Both the position numbers and the translations under genes were made by a program. From Ahaetulla prasina (lineage: Eukaryota > Chordata > Lepidosauria > Squamata > Colubridae): a DNA stretch of 64,000 nt. The stretch is from contig NC_080539.1 in assembly GCF_028640845.1 (NCBI RefSeq), positions 364,561,016-364,625,015 on the forward strand, read 5' to 3'. The notes below the pieces were generated by a model that did not search any database, was not told the origin of the DNA, and saw nothing but the letters and a program-made list of their open reading frames with translations. The first letter of the stretch is position 1. Every line of letters starts with the position of its first letter. This document shows positions 10,561 to 22,666 of the stretch, piece after piece.

Positions 10561-10644
10561 CTACAAAGACCATACAAGTTGTAGACGGGGAAGGCATAGA
10601 AACACACACACACCCCCTTTGCAACAGCCAGGGATTAATTTCGA

Positions 10645-10828
10645 TAGGCACAGAGAGAGGGTCTCCTCAGGGTGCCGTCGGCCAGACAATGTCGACTGGC
10701 GACCCCCAGGGGAAGGGCCTTCTCTGTGGGGGCTCCAGCCCTCTGGAACGAGCTACCCCCAGGAATACGCCAACTCCCTGACCTCCGGGCCTTCTGGCGT
10801 GAGTTGAAGATTCTTTTATTTATAAAAT
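10645..10828 (+). mobile_element. L2 LINE 3' ORF fragment, interrupted by CR1
   Basis: Encodes remnants of the L2 C-terminus (GVSSGCRRPDNVDWRPP, then ERATP in another frame). The same element appears to resume at 13,140-13,175 (TTTCATCGTGCAGGACTGG) after the CR1. Confidence 0.65.
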
Positions 10829-10834
10829 AGAGAA

Positions 10835-13139
10835 GGCGACAAGGGGATCAGCCATATTGGACTTAATTCTCACTAACAGAGATGAAATGATAGAAGGTGT
10901 TGAAGCTACAGGAACCTTGGGGGCAAGTGACCACGCAATATTGGAATTCAACATTAAGCAAATACAAGTAGTAGAACAAAGTCAAACTAGAGTCTTGGAC
11001 TTTAAGAGAGCTAATTTCAATAAACTTAGAGAGATCTTGAGAAGGATTCAATGGATGAGAATCCTCAGGGGGAAAACAACTCAAGAAGCTTGGGAAATTT
11101 TGAAAAGTGAGATTATAAAAGCACAGTCTAACACAATACCAATGAAGAAGAAAAATAGTAGATCACAAAAGAAACCAGCATGGATGCATAAAGAACTATC
11201 TGACAAATTGAAAGACAAAAAGGACAAATATAAAAAGTGGAAAGAGGGGCAAATAACTAAGGCAGAATATCAGCAACAGCCCGAGCCTGTAAAGATGAAG
11301 TGAGGAAAGCTAAGGCTCACAATGAACAAAGGCTAGCGACAAAAGTAAAAATAACAAAAAGCTTCTTCCAACATGTTAAAAACAAGAAAAAGTCAAGGAA
11401 ACAATTGGCCCATTGCTGGGAGAAAGTGGCAAGAAGATGACAAGCAACAGGAGAAAGCAGATCTACTTAACTCATATTTTGCATCTGTCTTTACACAAAA
11501 GGAAAAACAATCCAACCTATCAAAAACAGCACTACAAAAACAGATTAGAAACACAAGTTAAAATAGGGAAGAAAATGGTAAGTGAACACCTGTCTACCCT
11601 AGACGAGTTCAAATCACCAGGACGGATGGATTACACCCCAAGGTTCTGAAGGAACTGGCAGGCGTGATCTCAGAACCACTGAACTATATCTTTCAAAGAT
11701 CCTGGAGCACAGGGAGCTGCCAGAGGACTGGAAAAGAGCTGATGTAGTTCCCATCTTCAAAAAGGAAAAACAGATCCAGGAAACTACAGACCTATCAGTC
11801 TGACCTCAATACCGGGAAGATTCTGGAAAAGATAATCAAGCAACGAATCACCGAACACCTAGAAGCAAACAAAGTAATAACCAAAAGCCAACATGGGTTT
11901 GTCAGAAACAGATCATGCCAGACTAATCTTATCGCATTCTTTGACAAAATGACAAAATTAGTAGACCAGAGGAATGCTGTTGATATAATTTACTTGGACT
12001 TCAGTATAGCATTTGAAAAAGTAGACCATAACCTACTACTAGATAAAGTAGAAAATGTGGGTTAGACAGCACCACCACCAGATGGATTCGTAACTGGCTG
12101 ACCAACCGACTCAACGTGTAGTCCTCAACGGAACTACATCCACATGGAGGAAGTATGCAGTGGAGTACCCCAAGGCTCTGTTTTAGGCCCAGTACTCTTC
12201 AACATCTTCATCAATGACTTGGACGAGGGATAGATGGGGAACTCATCAAATTTGCAGATGACACCAAGCTGGCAGGAATAGCCAACACTCCAGAAGATAG
12301 GCTCAAGTTACAGAAAGATCTTGACAGACTTGAACATTGGGCCATCTAACAAAATGAAATTCAACAGTGAAAAAGTAAGGTTCTACATTTAGGCCAAAAA
12401 CAAAATGCACCAGTACCGTATATGTGGTACCTTGCTCAATAGTAGTACCTGTGAGAGGGATCTTGGAGTCCTAGTGGATAACCATCTAGATATGAGCCAG
12501 CAGTGTGCAGCAGCTGTTAAAAAAGCCAACACAGTTCTGGGCTGCATAAACAGAGGGATAGAATCAAGATCACGTGAAGTGCTAGTACCACTTTATAATG
12601 CCTTGGTAAGGCCACACTTGGAATATTGCATCCAGTTTTGGTGCCACGATGTAAAAAAGATGTTGAGACTCTAGAAAGAGTGCAGAGAAGAGCAACAAAG
12701 ATGATTAGGGGACTGGAGGATAAAACATATGAAGAACGGTTGCAGGAACTGGGTATGTCTAGTTTAACAAAAAGAAGGACTAGGGAAGACATGATAGCAG
12801 TGTTCCAATATCTCAGGGGCTGCCACAGAGAAGTGGGAGTTGGGCTGTTCTCCAGAGCACCTGAGGGTAGAACAAGAAGCAATGGGTGGAAACTGATCAA
12901 GGAAAGAAGCAACTTAGAACTAAGGAGAAATTTCCTGACAGTTAGAACAATTAATAAGTGGAACGACTTGCCTTCAGAAGTTGTGAATGCTCCAACACTG
13001 GAAATTTTTAAGAAAATGTTGGATAACCATCTGACTGAGATGGTGTAGGGTTTCCTGCCTGGGCAGGGGGTTGGACTAGAAGGCCTCCAAGGTCCCTTCC
13101 AACTCTGATGTTATGTTATGTTATGTTATGTTATGTTAT
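10835..13139 (+). mobile_element. CR1 LINE, 5'-truncated, degenerate
   Basis: Begins in the end of the endonuclease (DLILTNRDE, GTLGASDHAILEF) and runs through RT: YLDFS near 11,995, a GVPQGS-type motif near 12,165 and FADDTKL at about 12,250. The C-terminus has LGVLVDN, RPHLEYC, RVQRRATKMIRGLEDK and FLTVRTINKWNDLPSEV. Several frameshifts and stops break the frame. The 3' end is the standard CR1 end followed by an (ATGTT)n tract at 13,108-13,139. It lies in the intron before the sushi exon and is opposite to NCAN. Confidence 0.9.
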
Positions 13140-13185
13140 TTCATCGTGCAGGACTGGCCTAATAGTTTTTTAATGGGGTTTTTTA

Positions 13186-13645
13186 GTAGTTTTGAAAGCG
13201 CTCCATGGCATAGGACCGGGATATCTTCGGGACCGCCTTCTGCTACCACATGCCTCCCACCGGCCGGTTCGCTCCCATAGAGAGGGTCTTCTCAGGGTGC
13301 CGTCAGCCAAACAGTGTAGGCTGGCGACCCCCAGGGGGAGAGCATTCTCTGTGGGGGCACCTACCCTCTGGAATGAGCTTCCCCCAGGACTTCGACAACT
13401 TCCTGACCTCCGGACCTTTCGCCGCGAGCTGAAGACGTATCTATTCTTCCGAGCAGGACTGGCTTAAATAGTGTTTTTAAATATGGATTTTATTGGGGTT
13501 TATTTTATATTTTGTATTGTATTTTAAATTTTAGGCCATATTGAATAAGTTTTTTAAAGAGTGTTTTTATTGTAATATATGGTATTATTTTATCTGCCTG
13601 TTCACCGCCCTGAGTCCTTCGGGAGAAGGGCGGTATAAAAATTAA
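13186..13645 (+). mobile_element. L2 LINE 3' end
   Basis: Encodes KALHGIGPGYLRDRLLLP and then ELPPGLRQLPDLRTFRREL, ending in an AT-rich 3'UTR and CACCGCCCTGAGTCCTTCGG. A TTA microsatellite follows. Confidence 0.85.

Positions 13646-13647
<2 letters not shown>

Positions 13648-13729
<82 letters not shown>
13648..13729. repeat. (TTA)n microsatellite at L2 3' end
   Basis: About 27 TTA units directly after the L2 tail. Confidence 0.95.
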
Positions 13730-13744
13730 TAGAATTTTCAGCCT

Positions 13745-13872
13745 ATTTAAATTAATCTTTTAAATTTGTTTTTAATGTTTATATTTGTTGTTCTTAGCTG
13801 GCTGTAAACCGCCCTGAGTCCTTCGGGAGAAAGGCGGTATAGAAATTGAAATAATAAATAAATAAAATAAAT
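13745..13872 (+). mobile_element. L2 LINE tail fragment
   Basis: GGCTGTAAACCGCCCTGAGT followed by CCTTCGGGAGAAAGGCGG and AAATAATAAATAAATAA, the standard L2 3' terminus. Confidence 0.75.
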
Positions 13873-13879
13873 TTCAAAA

Positions 13880-14690
13880 AGGCAGCCTTGTTGTTACTAT
13901 TTTTTTTTTCTGGTTTTTTTTTTCTCTTTCAATTTTTTAGTTTTTAGCCTTATGGTTTCCAGCCCAGGACAATTTATTTTTTTTCCTTGGACATTTTCAC
14001 CCCATTTACTCGGAATCACAATTTAAATCACCTCAGCATCCGTGGCTGTCATAAGGCAACAATTCTGCAAAGCTCTATTTAACCCCTGAGCGAGCGCTTT
14101 GGTGCGCCGAGTGACTTATTGCCGCTTATAACTTCAATAAGCTGATAGTCACGCAACTCCCTCGCTCGCTATCTCCCTGATAGACCTTTGCTCGCTCCGG
14201 TAACATGATCAGTTTCCTGAAGTCCACGGCTGTAATAATAATTCCATTTTAGTGACTCGCAAGATCTGGATTGTTCACTGCTCAACTGACTTTTTGGAGA
14301 TGGTATTCTTGAAAGGCGTAGGAAAGAAGACGTTCCACAGCAACGAGCAAACATGATCAGATTTTAGACTCATTGTGTATTTTGGAAGTCTTTTCGAACT
14401 GATGCACGAGCCTCTCCTTCGAGGCTGATGGGAGGATCATGTCCCACCCCGAAGAAGCCTCTGAACTCTGTAGGCGTGGAAGGGCCTACAGGTCAGAATC
14501 AGACTACTTGCTACAACCAACTTGCCATGATCAACTTGCCACGGCCAACTCGCCGCAGGACAATTCAGTTTAATTATTTAAAATAATTAACAGATTAATT
14601 TTTGTCATTCACATTTCATATTGTCCCTCCGTTGCATCCTTTCTTGAATGATTCCATTCCACCATTTTTTTGATATTACTGTAACTCTTG
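13880..14690. other. Intron sequence, nothing recognised
   Basis: AT-rich, with T runs near 13,905-13,990. No repeat family or exon was recognised. Confidence 0.3.
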
Positions 14691-14692
14691 TC

Positions 14693-15025
14693 CAGGGGTA
14701 AAATGCTCTGAAGTCTGCTACCGGTTCGCTTTGCTACCGGTTCGCTTCGCGCGCAAATGTGTCGTAGGCGCCAAACGTGCAATTTGCATGTAGCGCTGAA
14801 AAAGGAGGATTAAGAAGCCTTTCCTGGTAAGTAGAACAGCATGGGGTGGGGGGAAGAACAGCTGTGCCGCACGATTTAGATTCGCTAGAAAGCAGGATTT
14901 CCTGCTTTCTAGAGAAAATAAATTGTGCGGCACAGCTGATTGTCGGAAATACCGGTTCATTCGAACCGGTAGCATTTACTATTGGTTCGGGTGAATCAGT
15001 CTGAACCGGTAGCATTTCATCCCTG
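14693..15025. mobile_element. hAT MITE with internal palindrome
   Basis: Starts CAGGGGTAAAATGCT and ends AGCATTTCATCCCTG. The flanks CTCTTGTC and CTTTTGGC agree at 6 of 8. A roughly 39-bp inverted repeat (CAGCTGTGCCGCAC...GTGCGGCACAGCTG) sits in the middle, around 14,859-14,939. Confidence 0.8.
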
Positions 15026-15331
15026 CTTTTGGCCCCACCATGAGTTGTCCCATTGCAAGTTGGCCATAAAAGGTCTTAAATTGGGGGGGAAATCACTTAA
15101 CAAATGTTTCACTTAGAAATAGGAATTTTGGGCACAATTGCCAAAAATAGGAGACTCAGGGGATTTTTAATTAATTATTTTAATAGGGTTTTTAAAGGGA
15201 ATTTTAATGGGAATTTTACGGGGAGGGTAGAAACTGACGGGTCTGGGCTGGAGGGGAGGTAGCGTTGGGTGGGGGTGGAGGGTTAGGGCGGGTGAGGGGT
15301 AGCCCGTCGGGAGGGAAACCAGTTCCAACGC

Positions 15332-16453
15332 ATGCTCGTGGCGACTATCAAATGGGTTCGGAGGTTATGGGGGTGTGTTCCTTTGTGTGAGGGTGAGTCT
15401 ATTTGCACGGTAAGTGGGAGGGGCAGATATGGCGGAAGGGGGGGATCGTATCGACATAGGGGGTCACGCGTTCGATGTTTACAGGCGATCGCGTGCCCCG
15501 ATCCCCCTGACTTCTCCCGTTCCCCGGATGGTCAAGACCCTCAGAGCCTGGGCCTGCGTCTGATGTTATGCAACGCACGGTCCGTGGCCAATAAGGCCCC
15601 CCTAATACATGATCTGATTCAGGGGGGTGCCGCGGATATTATAGGCGTTACGGAGACCTGGTTGGGCACTGAAGGGGGTGTGCCCCTGGTCGAGATGTGC
15701 CCACCGGGTTTCCGTGCATTCCATCAGCCGAGGGCCCAGGGTAGGGGTGGAGGGGTGGCGGTTGCTATTAAAGAGAGTCTAGAGCCGAGGGAGACCACTG
15801 TACCTCAGATCGCCGGGTGTGAATCCCTCTTTGTGAGGTGGGGTCATAGATGTCAGATGGGCTTGCTGGTCGCGTACCTGGCTCCTTGCTGCGTGACAGC
15901 TGCCCTGCCCGAGCTCCTGGAGGTGCTTGCCGGGGTGGCAGTGGAGACCCCCAGACTGTTAGTCATGGGGGACTTTAACTTGCCATCTGCCGGCTCGTCA
16001 TCGACGGTAGCTCGGGAGTTCTTGGCCTCCATGACGGCCTTGGACCTGACTCAAGTAGTGGATGGCCCCACTCACATCGGGGGAGGCACACTGGACCTGA
16101 TTTTTGTCTCTGGTCAGTGGTCGAGAGATCTGGACTTAAAGGAAATAGTCATTGAACCTTTGTCATGGTCAGATCACTCACTCCTTCGCCTGGACTTTCT
16201 GACCGCTACCCAACACCGCAGGGAGACGGAACCACTACGATGGTACCGTCCCAGGCGCCTGATGGACCCAGAGAGGTTTCGGACGGAGCTTGGGCCACTT
16301 CCTGAGGGTCTGGCTCACGGCACGGCAGAGGAACTAGCTGCAGCCTGGGAACGGGCTGCGGCTGGGGCTTTAGACCGTGTCGTGCCTTTGCGACCTCTGA
16401 CCCGGCGCAGATCCCAACCGGCTCCTTGGTTCTCCGAGGAGCTGAGGGGATGA
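15332..16453 (+). pseudogene. L2 ORF, AP-endonuclease part
   Basis: 373 codons from an ATG at 15,332. The L2-like part starts around residue 73 ([18 protein letters not shown]). Endonuclease motifs are all present: N81 in CNARS, E108 in TETWL, GDFN at 213-216, D255 in TLDLIF and SDH at 280-282. The frame ends in ELRG then TGA at 16,451, where the next part of the ORF should continue. The product would nick DNA for target-primed insertion, but this copy has no continuous link to RT. Confidence 0.88.
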
Positions 16454-17167
16454 AACGCCGGAGAAGGCGCCTAGAGAGTTCCTGGAGGTCCAGCCGTTCA
16501 GAGGCTGATCGGACACTAGTTAGATCCTATACTAGGACCTACCTAGTGGCACTGAGGAAGCGGCGTTCTCGCCTCCTCCCTCATTGCGTCGACAGATAAC
16601 CGCCCAGCTGCCCTGTTTTGGGTGACCCGCTCCCTCCTTCGCCAGGGGGAGCGGGATGACCCGCTGCAGGGGCGTGCTGAGGGGTTTAACGGGTATCTAT
16701 ACGATAAAATCGTTCAGCGTAGGGGCGGTCTGGACCAAAAATGTGGTGATTCAGGACGGGGTATCTGAGGCGGTCTTGGTGATGTTGTTTGGGATGAGTT
16801 TGACCCTGTGACTCCGAGGACATGGACAGGTTGCTGGGTAGATTGAATGCCACCACGTGTTTACTGGACCCGTGCCCTCCTGGCTGGTGCTGGCCACTCA
16901 GGAGGTGACACGAGGCTGGCTCAGGGGCTTACGAGTGCTTCCTTGTTGGAGGAGTCTTTCCGGCCGCCTTGAAAGAGGCGGTGGTGAGGCCCTCCTCAAG
17001 AAGCCTTCCTGGACCCGGCTGTTTTAGGTAACTATCGTCCGGTCTCCAACCCGCGCGCGAAGGTTGTAGAAATATGGTGGCATATCAGTTTCCCCTGCAC
17101 CTGGAGGAAACTGTCTATCTGGACCCGTTCAGTCCGGCTTCCGACCGGTTACAGCACTGAGACGGCT

Positions 17168-17926
17168 TTGGTCGCGTTGGTGGATGATCTCTGGAGGGCC
17201 AGGGATAGGGGTTATTCCTCTGCCCTGGTCCTATTAGACCTCTCAGCGGCTTTTGATACCATCGACCATGGTATCCTGCTGCGCCGGTTGGAGGGATTGG
17301 GAGTGGGAGGCACCGTTTATCGGTGGTTCTCCTCCTATCTCTCCGACCAGTCGCAGACGGTGTTGACGGGGGGGCAGAGGTCGACCCCGCGGCGCCTCAC
17401 TTGTGGGGTGCCGCAGGGGTCGATTCTCTCGCCCCTTCTGTTCAACATCTATATGAAGCCGCTGGGTGAGATCATCAGTGGCTTCGGTGTGAGGTACCAG
17501 CTGTACGCTGATGACACCCAGCTGTACTTTTCCACACCGGGCCACCCCAATGAAGCTATCGAAGTGCTGTCCCGGTGTTTGGAAGCCGTACGGGTCTGGA
17601 TGGGGAGAAACAGGCTCAAGCTCAATCCCTCCAAGACGGAGTGGCTGTGGATGCCGGCATCCCGGTACAGTCAGCTGAGTCCGCGGCTGACTGTCGGGAG
17701 CGAGTCATTGGCCCCGATGGAGAGGGTGCGCAATCTGGGCGTTCTCCTGGATGCACGGCTGTCTTTTGAAGATCATTTGACGGCCGTCTCCAGGAGAGCT
17801 TTCCACCAGGTTCGCCTGGTGCGCCAGTTGCGCCCCTTTCTAGACCGGGATGCCTTGTGCACAGTCACTCACGCCCTTGTGACGTCTCGTCTGGACTACT
17901 GCAATGCTCTACATGGGGCTCCTTGA
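17168..17926 (+). pseudogene. L2 ORF, reverse transcriptase part
   Basis: 252 codons in frame. RT motifs are intact: LLDLSAAFD at 22-30, CGVPQGSILSP at 79-89 and YADD at 113-116. The thumb region follows (ERVRNLGVLLD, RLDYCNALHGAP) until a stop. The rest of the C-terminus (LVQNAAARV, RLHWLPVAFR) is in another frame just downstream. Confidence 0.9.
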
Positions 17927-18764
17927 AGGGCAGCCGAAGGCGGCAGTTGGTCCAGAATGCAGCGGCGCGGGTGACAGAGGGAGCCCCTCGTGGCTCCCGA
18001 GTGACACCTATCCTGCGCAGGCTGCACTGGCTACCTGTGGCCTTCCGGGTGCGCTTCAAGGTGTTGGTGAACATCTTTAAAGCGCTCCATGGCATACGGC
18101 CGGGTTACTTACGGGACCGCCTGCTGCTACCGAATACCTCTCACCGACCCGTGCGCTCTCACAGAGAGGGACTCCTTGGGGTGCCGTCGGCGCGACAGTG
18201 GCGTGTGGCGACACCCAGGAAGGGCCTTCTCTGTGGGGCTCCGCCTCTGGAACGAACTCCCCCCAGGACTTCGTCAACTTCCGGACCTCCGAACCTTTCG
18301 CCGCGAGCTCAAAACTCACTTATTTATTTGCGCTGGACTGGGTTAGTTTTTTATGGGTTTTTTAATGGGTTTTATTGATGGGTTTTTAATGGGTTTTAAT
18401 GGGTTTTATTATTTGCTAAATTTTAATTGCGGCCAAATTGAATAAGTTTTTTAGTGGTATTTTAATAGTATTTATTTTGTAATAGGACTGTTTATTTTAT
18501 CTGGCTGTAAACCGCCCTGAGTCCTTCGGGAGAAGGGCGGTATAAAAATTTAAATAATAAATAAATAATAAATAAGATCATAGTCAAGAACTACCTTTAA
18601 CATTTGTGGAGTCTGTCATAATTTTGAACGGTCGTTAAGCCACCAGCTGTTAAATGAGGATGACCTGCTAGCACTGATGATATTACCTAGTTGGGTAATG
18701 AAATGTCTTCAGCAAAACAGCCAAGCTCAGAGAGCATCCAGAGACCCCACGTGCTCATACTGAA

Positions 18765-19123
18765 GGTAAAGGTAAAGGTTCCCCTCGCATATACGTGCTA
18801 GTCGTTCCCGACTCTAGGGGGCGGTGCTCATCTCTGTTTCAAAGCCGAAGAGCCAGCGCTGTCCGAAGACATCTCCGTGGTCATGTGGCCGGCATGACTC
18901 AACGCCAAAGGCGCACGGAACGCTGTTACCTTCCCACCAAAGGTGGTCCCTATTTTTTCTACTTGCATTTTTACGTGCTTTCGAAACTGCTAGATTGGCA
19001 GAAGCTGGGACAAGTAACGGGACCTCACCCCGTTACACAGCAGCACTAGGGATTCGAACCGCCGAGCTGCCGACCTTTCGATCAACAAGCTCAACCTCCT
19101 AGCCCCTGAGCCACCACGTCCCA
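18765..19123 (-). mobile_element. Sauria-type SINE (tRNA head, BovB-like tail)
   Basis: On the minus strand: head GTGGCTCAGGGGCTAGG, B box GGTTCGAATCCC, body with TGCCGGCCACATGACCACGG, and end AGTCGGGAACGACTAGCACG with an ACCTTT tail. Known Sauria SINEs end in BovB-like sequence and (ACCTTT)n. Confidence 0.8.
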
Positions 19124-19129
19124 TGCTCA

Positions 19130-20020
19130 TACTATTGACCCCCAAAAATGACACTGAAGCGTCCCTGTAAGACACCGGAGATGCTGGATTTGATGTTGCC
19201 TTCACTATTTTCCTCCTGAATTTAATCAGACACTCTGTGGATATTTCCGCGTTCAATGACGCTGATTCAAATCTGAGATTGCTCTGCTTTTACAAAATAT
19301 AAGAAGGGAACAAGTTGAATACCTTCCTCAGAAGGTTTACAATCTGTGTCTCATCACTGTAAAAGATACAAGGAAAGGGAACTGCATCCTTTACAAATCT
19401 GGCTTTAAAGGAAGCAACCATCTGAATTCGGAAGACACACTCAAGGGACTTTCTTCCTGCTGAAGCAATTTATTTATATCTTCAGATGTTCTAGGAGGAC
19501 CTTTTATAAATCCAACCGATGCCAAAGGGCCCATTTGGGGATGAAGTTATACTCCAGTACTTGGGGTACATGGGAAAGGAAGAGTTCTATATTTAATGAA
19601 CAACTTTTATCAGAGCTAATATATCACGAGCCCTGGAAAGGGAAGACCCATTTCTCAAGACTGTCACAAACAGCTGGAGGTTAATGTGACTTTTCCAACA
19701 AGCAACTTGGAAGGCCTTAATAGTTTTAATGGGAGAATTTCAAAGGCAAATTAACGTAAGTGGGAGAAAAAACGGCCCCAAAGGGGCTCATTTCGTTCCT
19801 GCCTCCACCAGTTGGAAAACAGAGAAATTAGGATCCCCCGAGTAAGAACACTGTGGTTTCTGAAAAAAAAAATCTCATGTGGGGAAAGCCACAGCTTTAG
19901 TTAGCTTTTTTCTTTCTGTCTTTCTTTTTAAAGAAGCTGTTAAGTATGGATTAAGTATGGTATAAAAAAAAAATCTCATGTCAACTAATCCTTGGGGTTT
20001 TGTTTTATATTTCCTTCCTT
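19130..20020. other. Intron sequence, nothing recognised
   Basis: About 0.9 kb without a family I recognise. Two short direct copies of AAAAAAAAATCTCATGT occur near 19,863 and 19,965. Confidence 0.3.
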
Positions 20021-20026
20021 CTAGAG

Positions 20027-20156
20027 CAGGGGTGAGTGACCATGGCCCCTTTACGACATGAGGACTTCAACTCCCAGAATTCCTGAGCGGTCTGGCTCAG
20101 GAATTCTGGGAGTTGAAGTCCACAGGTGGTAAAGGGGCCATAGTTGCCTACTCCTG
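20027..20156. mobile_element. Hairpin MITE
   Basis: Inverted arms CCCCTTTACGAC...GTAAAGGGGCCAT and CCCAGAATTCCTGAG...CTCAGGAATTCTGGG. The flanks TTCTAGAG and TTCCAAAG agree at 6 of 8. Confidence 0.85.
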
Positions 20157-20297
20157 TTCCAAAGACTCTTTTCAACAGTCTGAAACAGTGGCCTCTTGAA
20201 TACACACACACACACCCCTTTCCACAAGCACAGGTTGAATAGAAATTGGAAGCCAAGACAAGAAGGCAAGCTCAGAGACTGACAATATTTGCTTCTA

Positions 20298-20770
20298 ATA
20301 CGGATAGTCCTCGATTTACAACCGCTCGAATTCGGCCTCGACTTACAACCTGTGAGTTTGAAGTTATCTCCCTGGAGGATACTTACGATCTGGATTCAAA
20401 GTTACGACAGTTCTCCACCCCCACCCCCCCGCCCCCATGTGGTCACTTTGGACAGTCAGCGACTGTCCTGCATTTATGGACATTTGCAGCATCCCACAGT
20501 CATGTGACAGTGTTTTTTTATGAGGGTTTGGCTGAAAACCAGCATTGGCTTCCGTTTTTTTTTTGCAAAGCTGCACCCATAGTGAACCATCAGTTCGCTT
20601 AATGACTGCAGCATTCACTTAATAACCATGGGTTTGTTTAATAGTTGCTGTAAAAAAAAAATCGTGTTTAATCATGTTGGTCATAGGGGAGATCTGATTT
20701 GCGACCATCGTGAGTTATGAGCACGATGGGCAGGCTCTTTTACGGTCATAACTTGAAAACTCCCTCTATT
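20298..20770. mobile_element. Pogo/Tigger-like MITE (diverged)
   Basis: Starts GGATAGTCCTCGATTTACAAC and keeps GCGACTGTCCTGC, GCAGCATCCCACAGTCATGTG and GTTCGCTTAATGACTGCAGC pieces. Confidence 0.6.
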
Positions 20771-20937
20771 TGGATCCAGGCTTCTTTTTCACCCAATAGC
20801 TGATTGGAATGTACGAAAGTGTCATAGAGCATGGGGGTAAAATTGAAGAAAATAGGGGATAATATGTGAAACTTAGCCCAGGAAAAGAGGAAGCTGTGAA
20901 AAAGAAACTCAAGATTGCTCCACCTTGAGTTGTTTTG

Positions 20938-21734
20938 ATACAGGTAGTCCTGAATGTACGACTCTAATGGAGCTTCCCGATTAAAAGTTGTGACAGTCGT
21001 AAACTAGGTCACCACATGACAGGACCTGTTTTTAACGACATTTTTCGGGACAGTTGTTCAACGAACGCTACAGTTAAGTGAACCAGTTGTTCACCGTGGG
21101 CTATTTTTGCTGGAAAGTAAAAAATTAAAAGACGCTTGCTCCTGGGGAGGAAAGCTATGGCAAATCTAGACAGCGTACTAAAAAGCAGAGACATCACCCT
21201 GCCAACAAAAGTGCGTATAGTCAAGGCTCTGGTTTTCCCAGTTGCAATGTATGGCTGTGAAATTTGGACCATAAGGAAGGCTGAGCGCCAAAGAATTGAG
21301 GCCTTTAAACTCTGGTGCTGGAGAAGACTCCTGCGAGTCCCTTGGACTGCAAGACGATCAAGCCAGTCAGTCCTAGAGGAGATCAGCCCTGACTGCTCCT
21401 TAGAAGGTCAGATCCTGAAGATGAAACTGAAATACTTTGGCCACTTAATGAGAAAGAAGGACTCACTGGAGAAGAGCCTAATGCTGGGAAAGACTGAGGG
21501 CAAAAGACGAAGGGGACGACAGAGAACGAGGTGGCTGGATGGAGTCACTGAAGCAGTAGGTGTGACCTTAAATGGACTCAAGAGAATGGTAGAGGACAGG
21601 AAAGCCCGATGGGTCGGACATGACTTTGCAGCTAAGAACAACAACAAAAGAAGAAGAAGAAGAAGAAGAAGAAGAAGAAGAAGAAGAAGAAGAAGAAGAA
21701 GAAGAAGAAGAAGAAGAAGAAGAAGAAGAAGAAG

Positions 21735-21766
<32 letters not shown>

Positions 21767-21990
21767 GTAAATGCTATTTTGGGACAAAAATATTATAAAT
21801 TGCAGTCACGTGACCGTGGGACATTAGAAACAGTAAATGCAGGTTGGTCACTGAATATCCAAAATACAGTCATGTGACCACACGGAGGAAGAACGCAGCT
21901 AACAGAACCGGGACACAAAAACCTTTTGAGTGGTCCGTCATAACTTCAAACAGTCTTTAAGTGACCGGTCATATATCGAGGACTACCTGT
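20938..21990. mobile_element. MITE with AGTCCT ends, split by BovB
   Basis: Left end CAGGTAGTCCTGAATGTACG (20,941) and right end CGAGGACTACCTG (about 21,978-21,990). The middle (21,125-21,764) is a BovB 3' end plus its microsatellite. Confidence 0.6.
21125..21764 (+). mobile_element. BovB/RTE LINE 3' end with (AGA)n tail
   Basis: One open frame, from 21,136, encodes the C-terminal RT and tail: ANLDSVLKSRDITLPTKVR, MYGCEIWTIRKAERQRIEAF, LWCWRRLLRVPWTARRSSQS, MLGKTEGKRRRGRQRTRWLD. These are BovB signatures. The frame runs into about 39 AGA units (21,648-21,764). It is intact over this part, so it may be a young insertion, but only the 3' end was inserted. Confidence 0.9.
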
Positions 21991-22155
21991 TTAAGAAGGG
22001 AAAAAGAAATGAAGGGCTGACAAAGAACACAAGCATGATCCTGGGAGCAATAGCCAATGGGGTTTCTTTCAGCTCGCCTTGAGGAAAGAATTAAAAAAAA
22101 TCCCAGAACGGATGCATATCTATATCTTTTTTTGCAGATGTACAAGGTAATTTAC

Positions 22156-22300
22156 CTGTATCTTTTTTGCAGACGTACGGAAGTTTGTAGTTACACGGGA
22201 CATCGTTCCATTTCCCAGTCTCGTGGGACACCAACACCACGCAATCCTCGCCACCGGCAAAGAAATTATCTGGCTGGTTTTCACGCCAATTCTCGTATTG
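22156..22300 (-). CDS. NCAN: NCAN C-type lectin domain exon 3
   Basis: This 145-bp exon, the canonical length, has acceptor TTGTTTGCTAG and donor GTAAATT. It reads [20 protein letters not shown], then contains [10 protein letters not shown] and [11 protein letters not shown] and WND are the calcium and ligand-binding motifs of the lectin long loop, and both are intact. The final single base combines with the sushi exon to form a split Val codon (G|TG), giving the TVLCGPPP junction found in mammalian neurocan. This exon was found by tracing the lectin fold, since stops surround it on both sides. Confidence 0.97.
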
Positions 22301-22392
22301 CTAGCAAACAACAAAGAATGGCACGGAAATTAAAAACAGTTCCCAAGGTTGCACATTCGTTGCCTCTTCCTTTTAATTTTTTTTTTTTGGAT

Positions 22393-22537
22393 CAGGGAAA
22401 TCCAATCTTAGCCACCTTAAGATTTGTGGACTTCAACTCCCATAATTCCCCAGCCAGCTATTTCACCATGACTGGCTGGGAAATTCTGGGAGTTGAAGTC
22501 CACAAATCTTAAAAGTGGCCAAGATTGGACTTCCCTG
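22393..22537. mobile_element. Hairpin MITE, first of an adjacent pair
   Basis: Starts CAGGGAAATCCAATCTTAG and ends CCAAGATTGGACTTCCCTG, with central inverted CTTCAACTCCCATAATTCC and GAAATTCTGGGAGTTGAAG. Confidence 0.85.
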
Positions 22538-22545
22538 ATCTAGAT

Positions 22546-22666
22546 CAGGGGTCTCAACCTTGGCAACTTTAAGACTTGTAGACTTCAACTCCCAGCTTTG
22601 CTGGCTGAGGGATTCTGGGAGTTATAGTCCACAAGTCTTAAAAGTTGCCAAGATTGGACTTCCCTG
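22546..22666. mobile_element. Hairpin MITE with perfect TSD, second of the pair
   Basis: Starts CAGGGGTCTCAACC and ends GACTTCCCTG. It is flanked on both sides by ATCTAGAT (22,538-22,545 and 22,667-22,674). The left TSD directly abuts the first hairpin element. Confidence 0.92.

Larger units (their letters stand above)
15190..18575 (+). mobile_element. L2 LINE, long copy with APE and RT domains
   Basis: A 3.4-kb element of the L2/CR1 group in the intron before the sushi exon. It has a near-complete endonuclease frame (15,332-16,453), a degraded stretch, an RT frame (17,168-17,926), a C-terminal region in another frame (17,920-18,340) and the tail CCGCCCTGAGTCCTTCGGGA followed by ATAAATAAATAATAAATAA. 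The high GC of the ORF differs sharply from the surrounding intron. Frameshifts near 16,453-17,160 and at 17,926 inactivate it. It is the longest LINE in the window. Confidence 0.92.

Noticed and set aside
21643..21877. Poly-Arg and poly-Glu frames next to BovB
   Set aside because: They are readings of the (AGA)n microsatellite.
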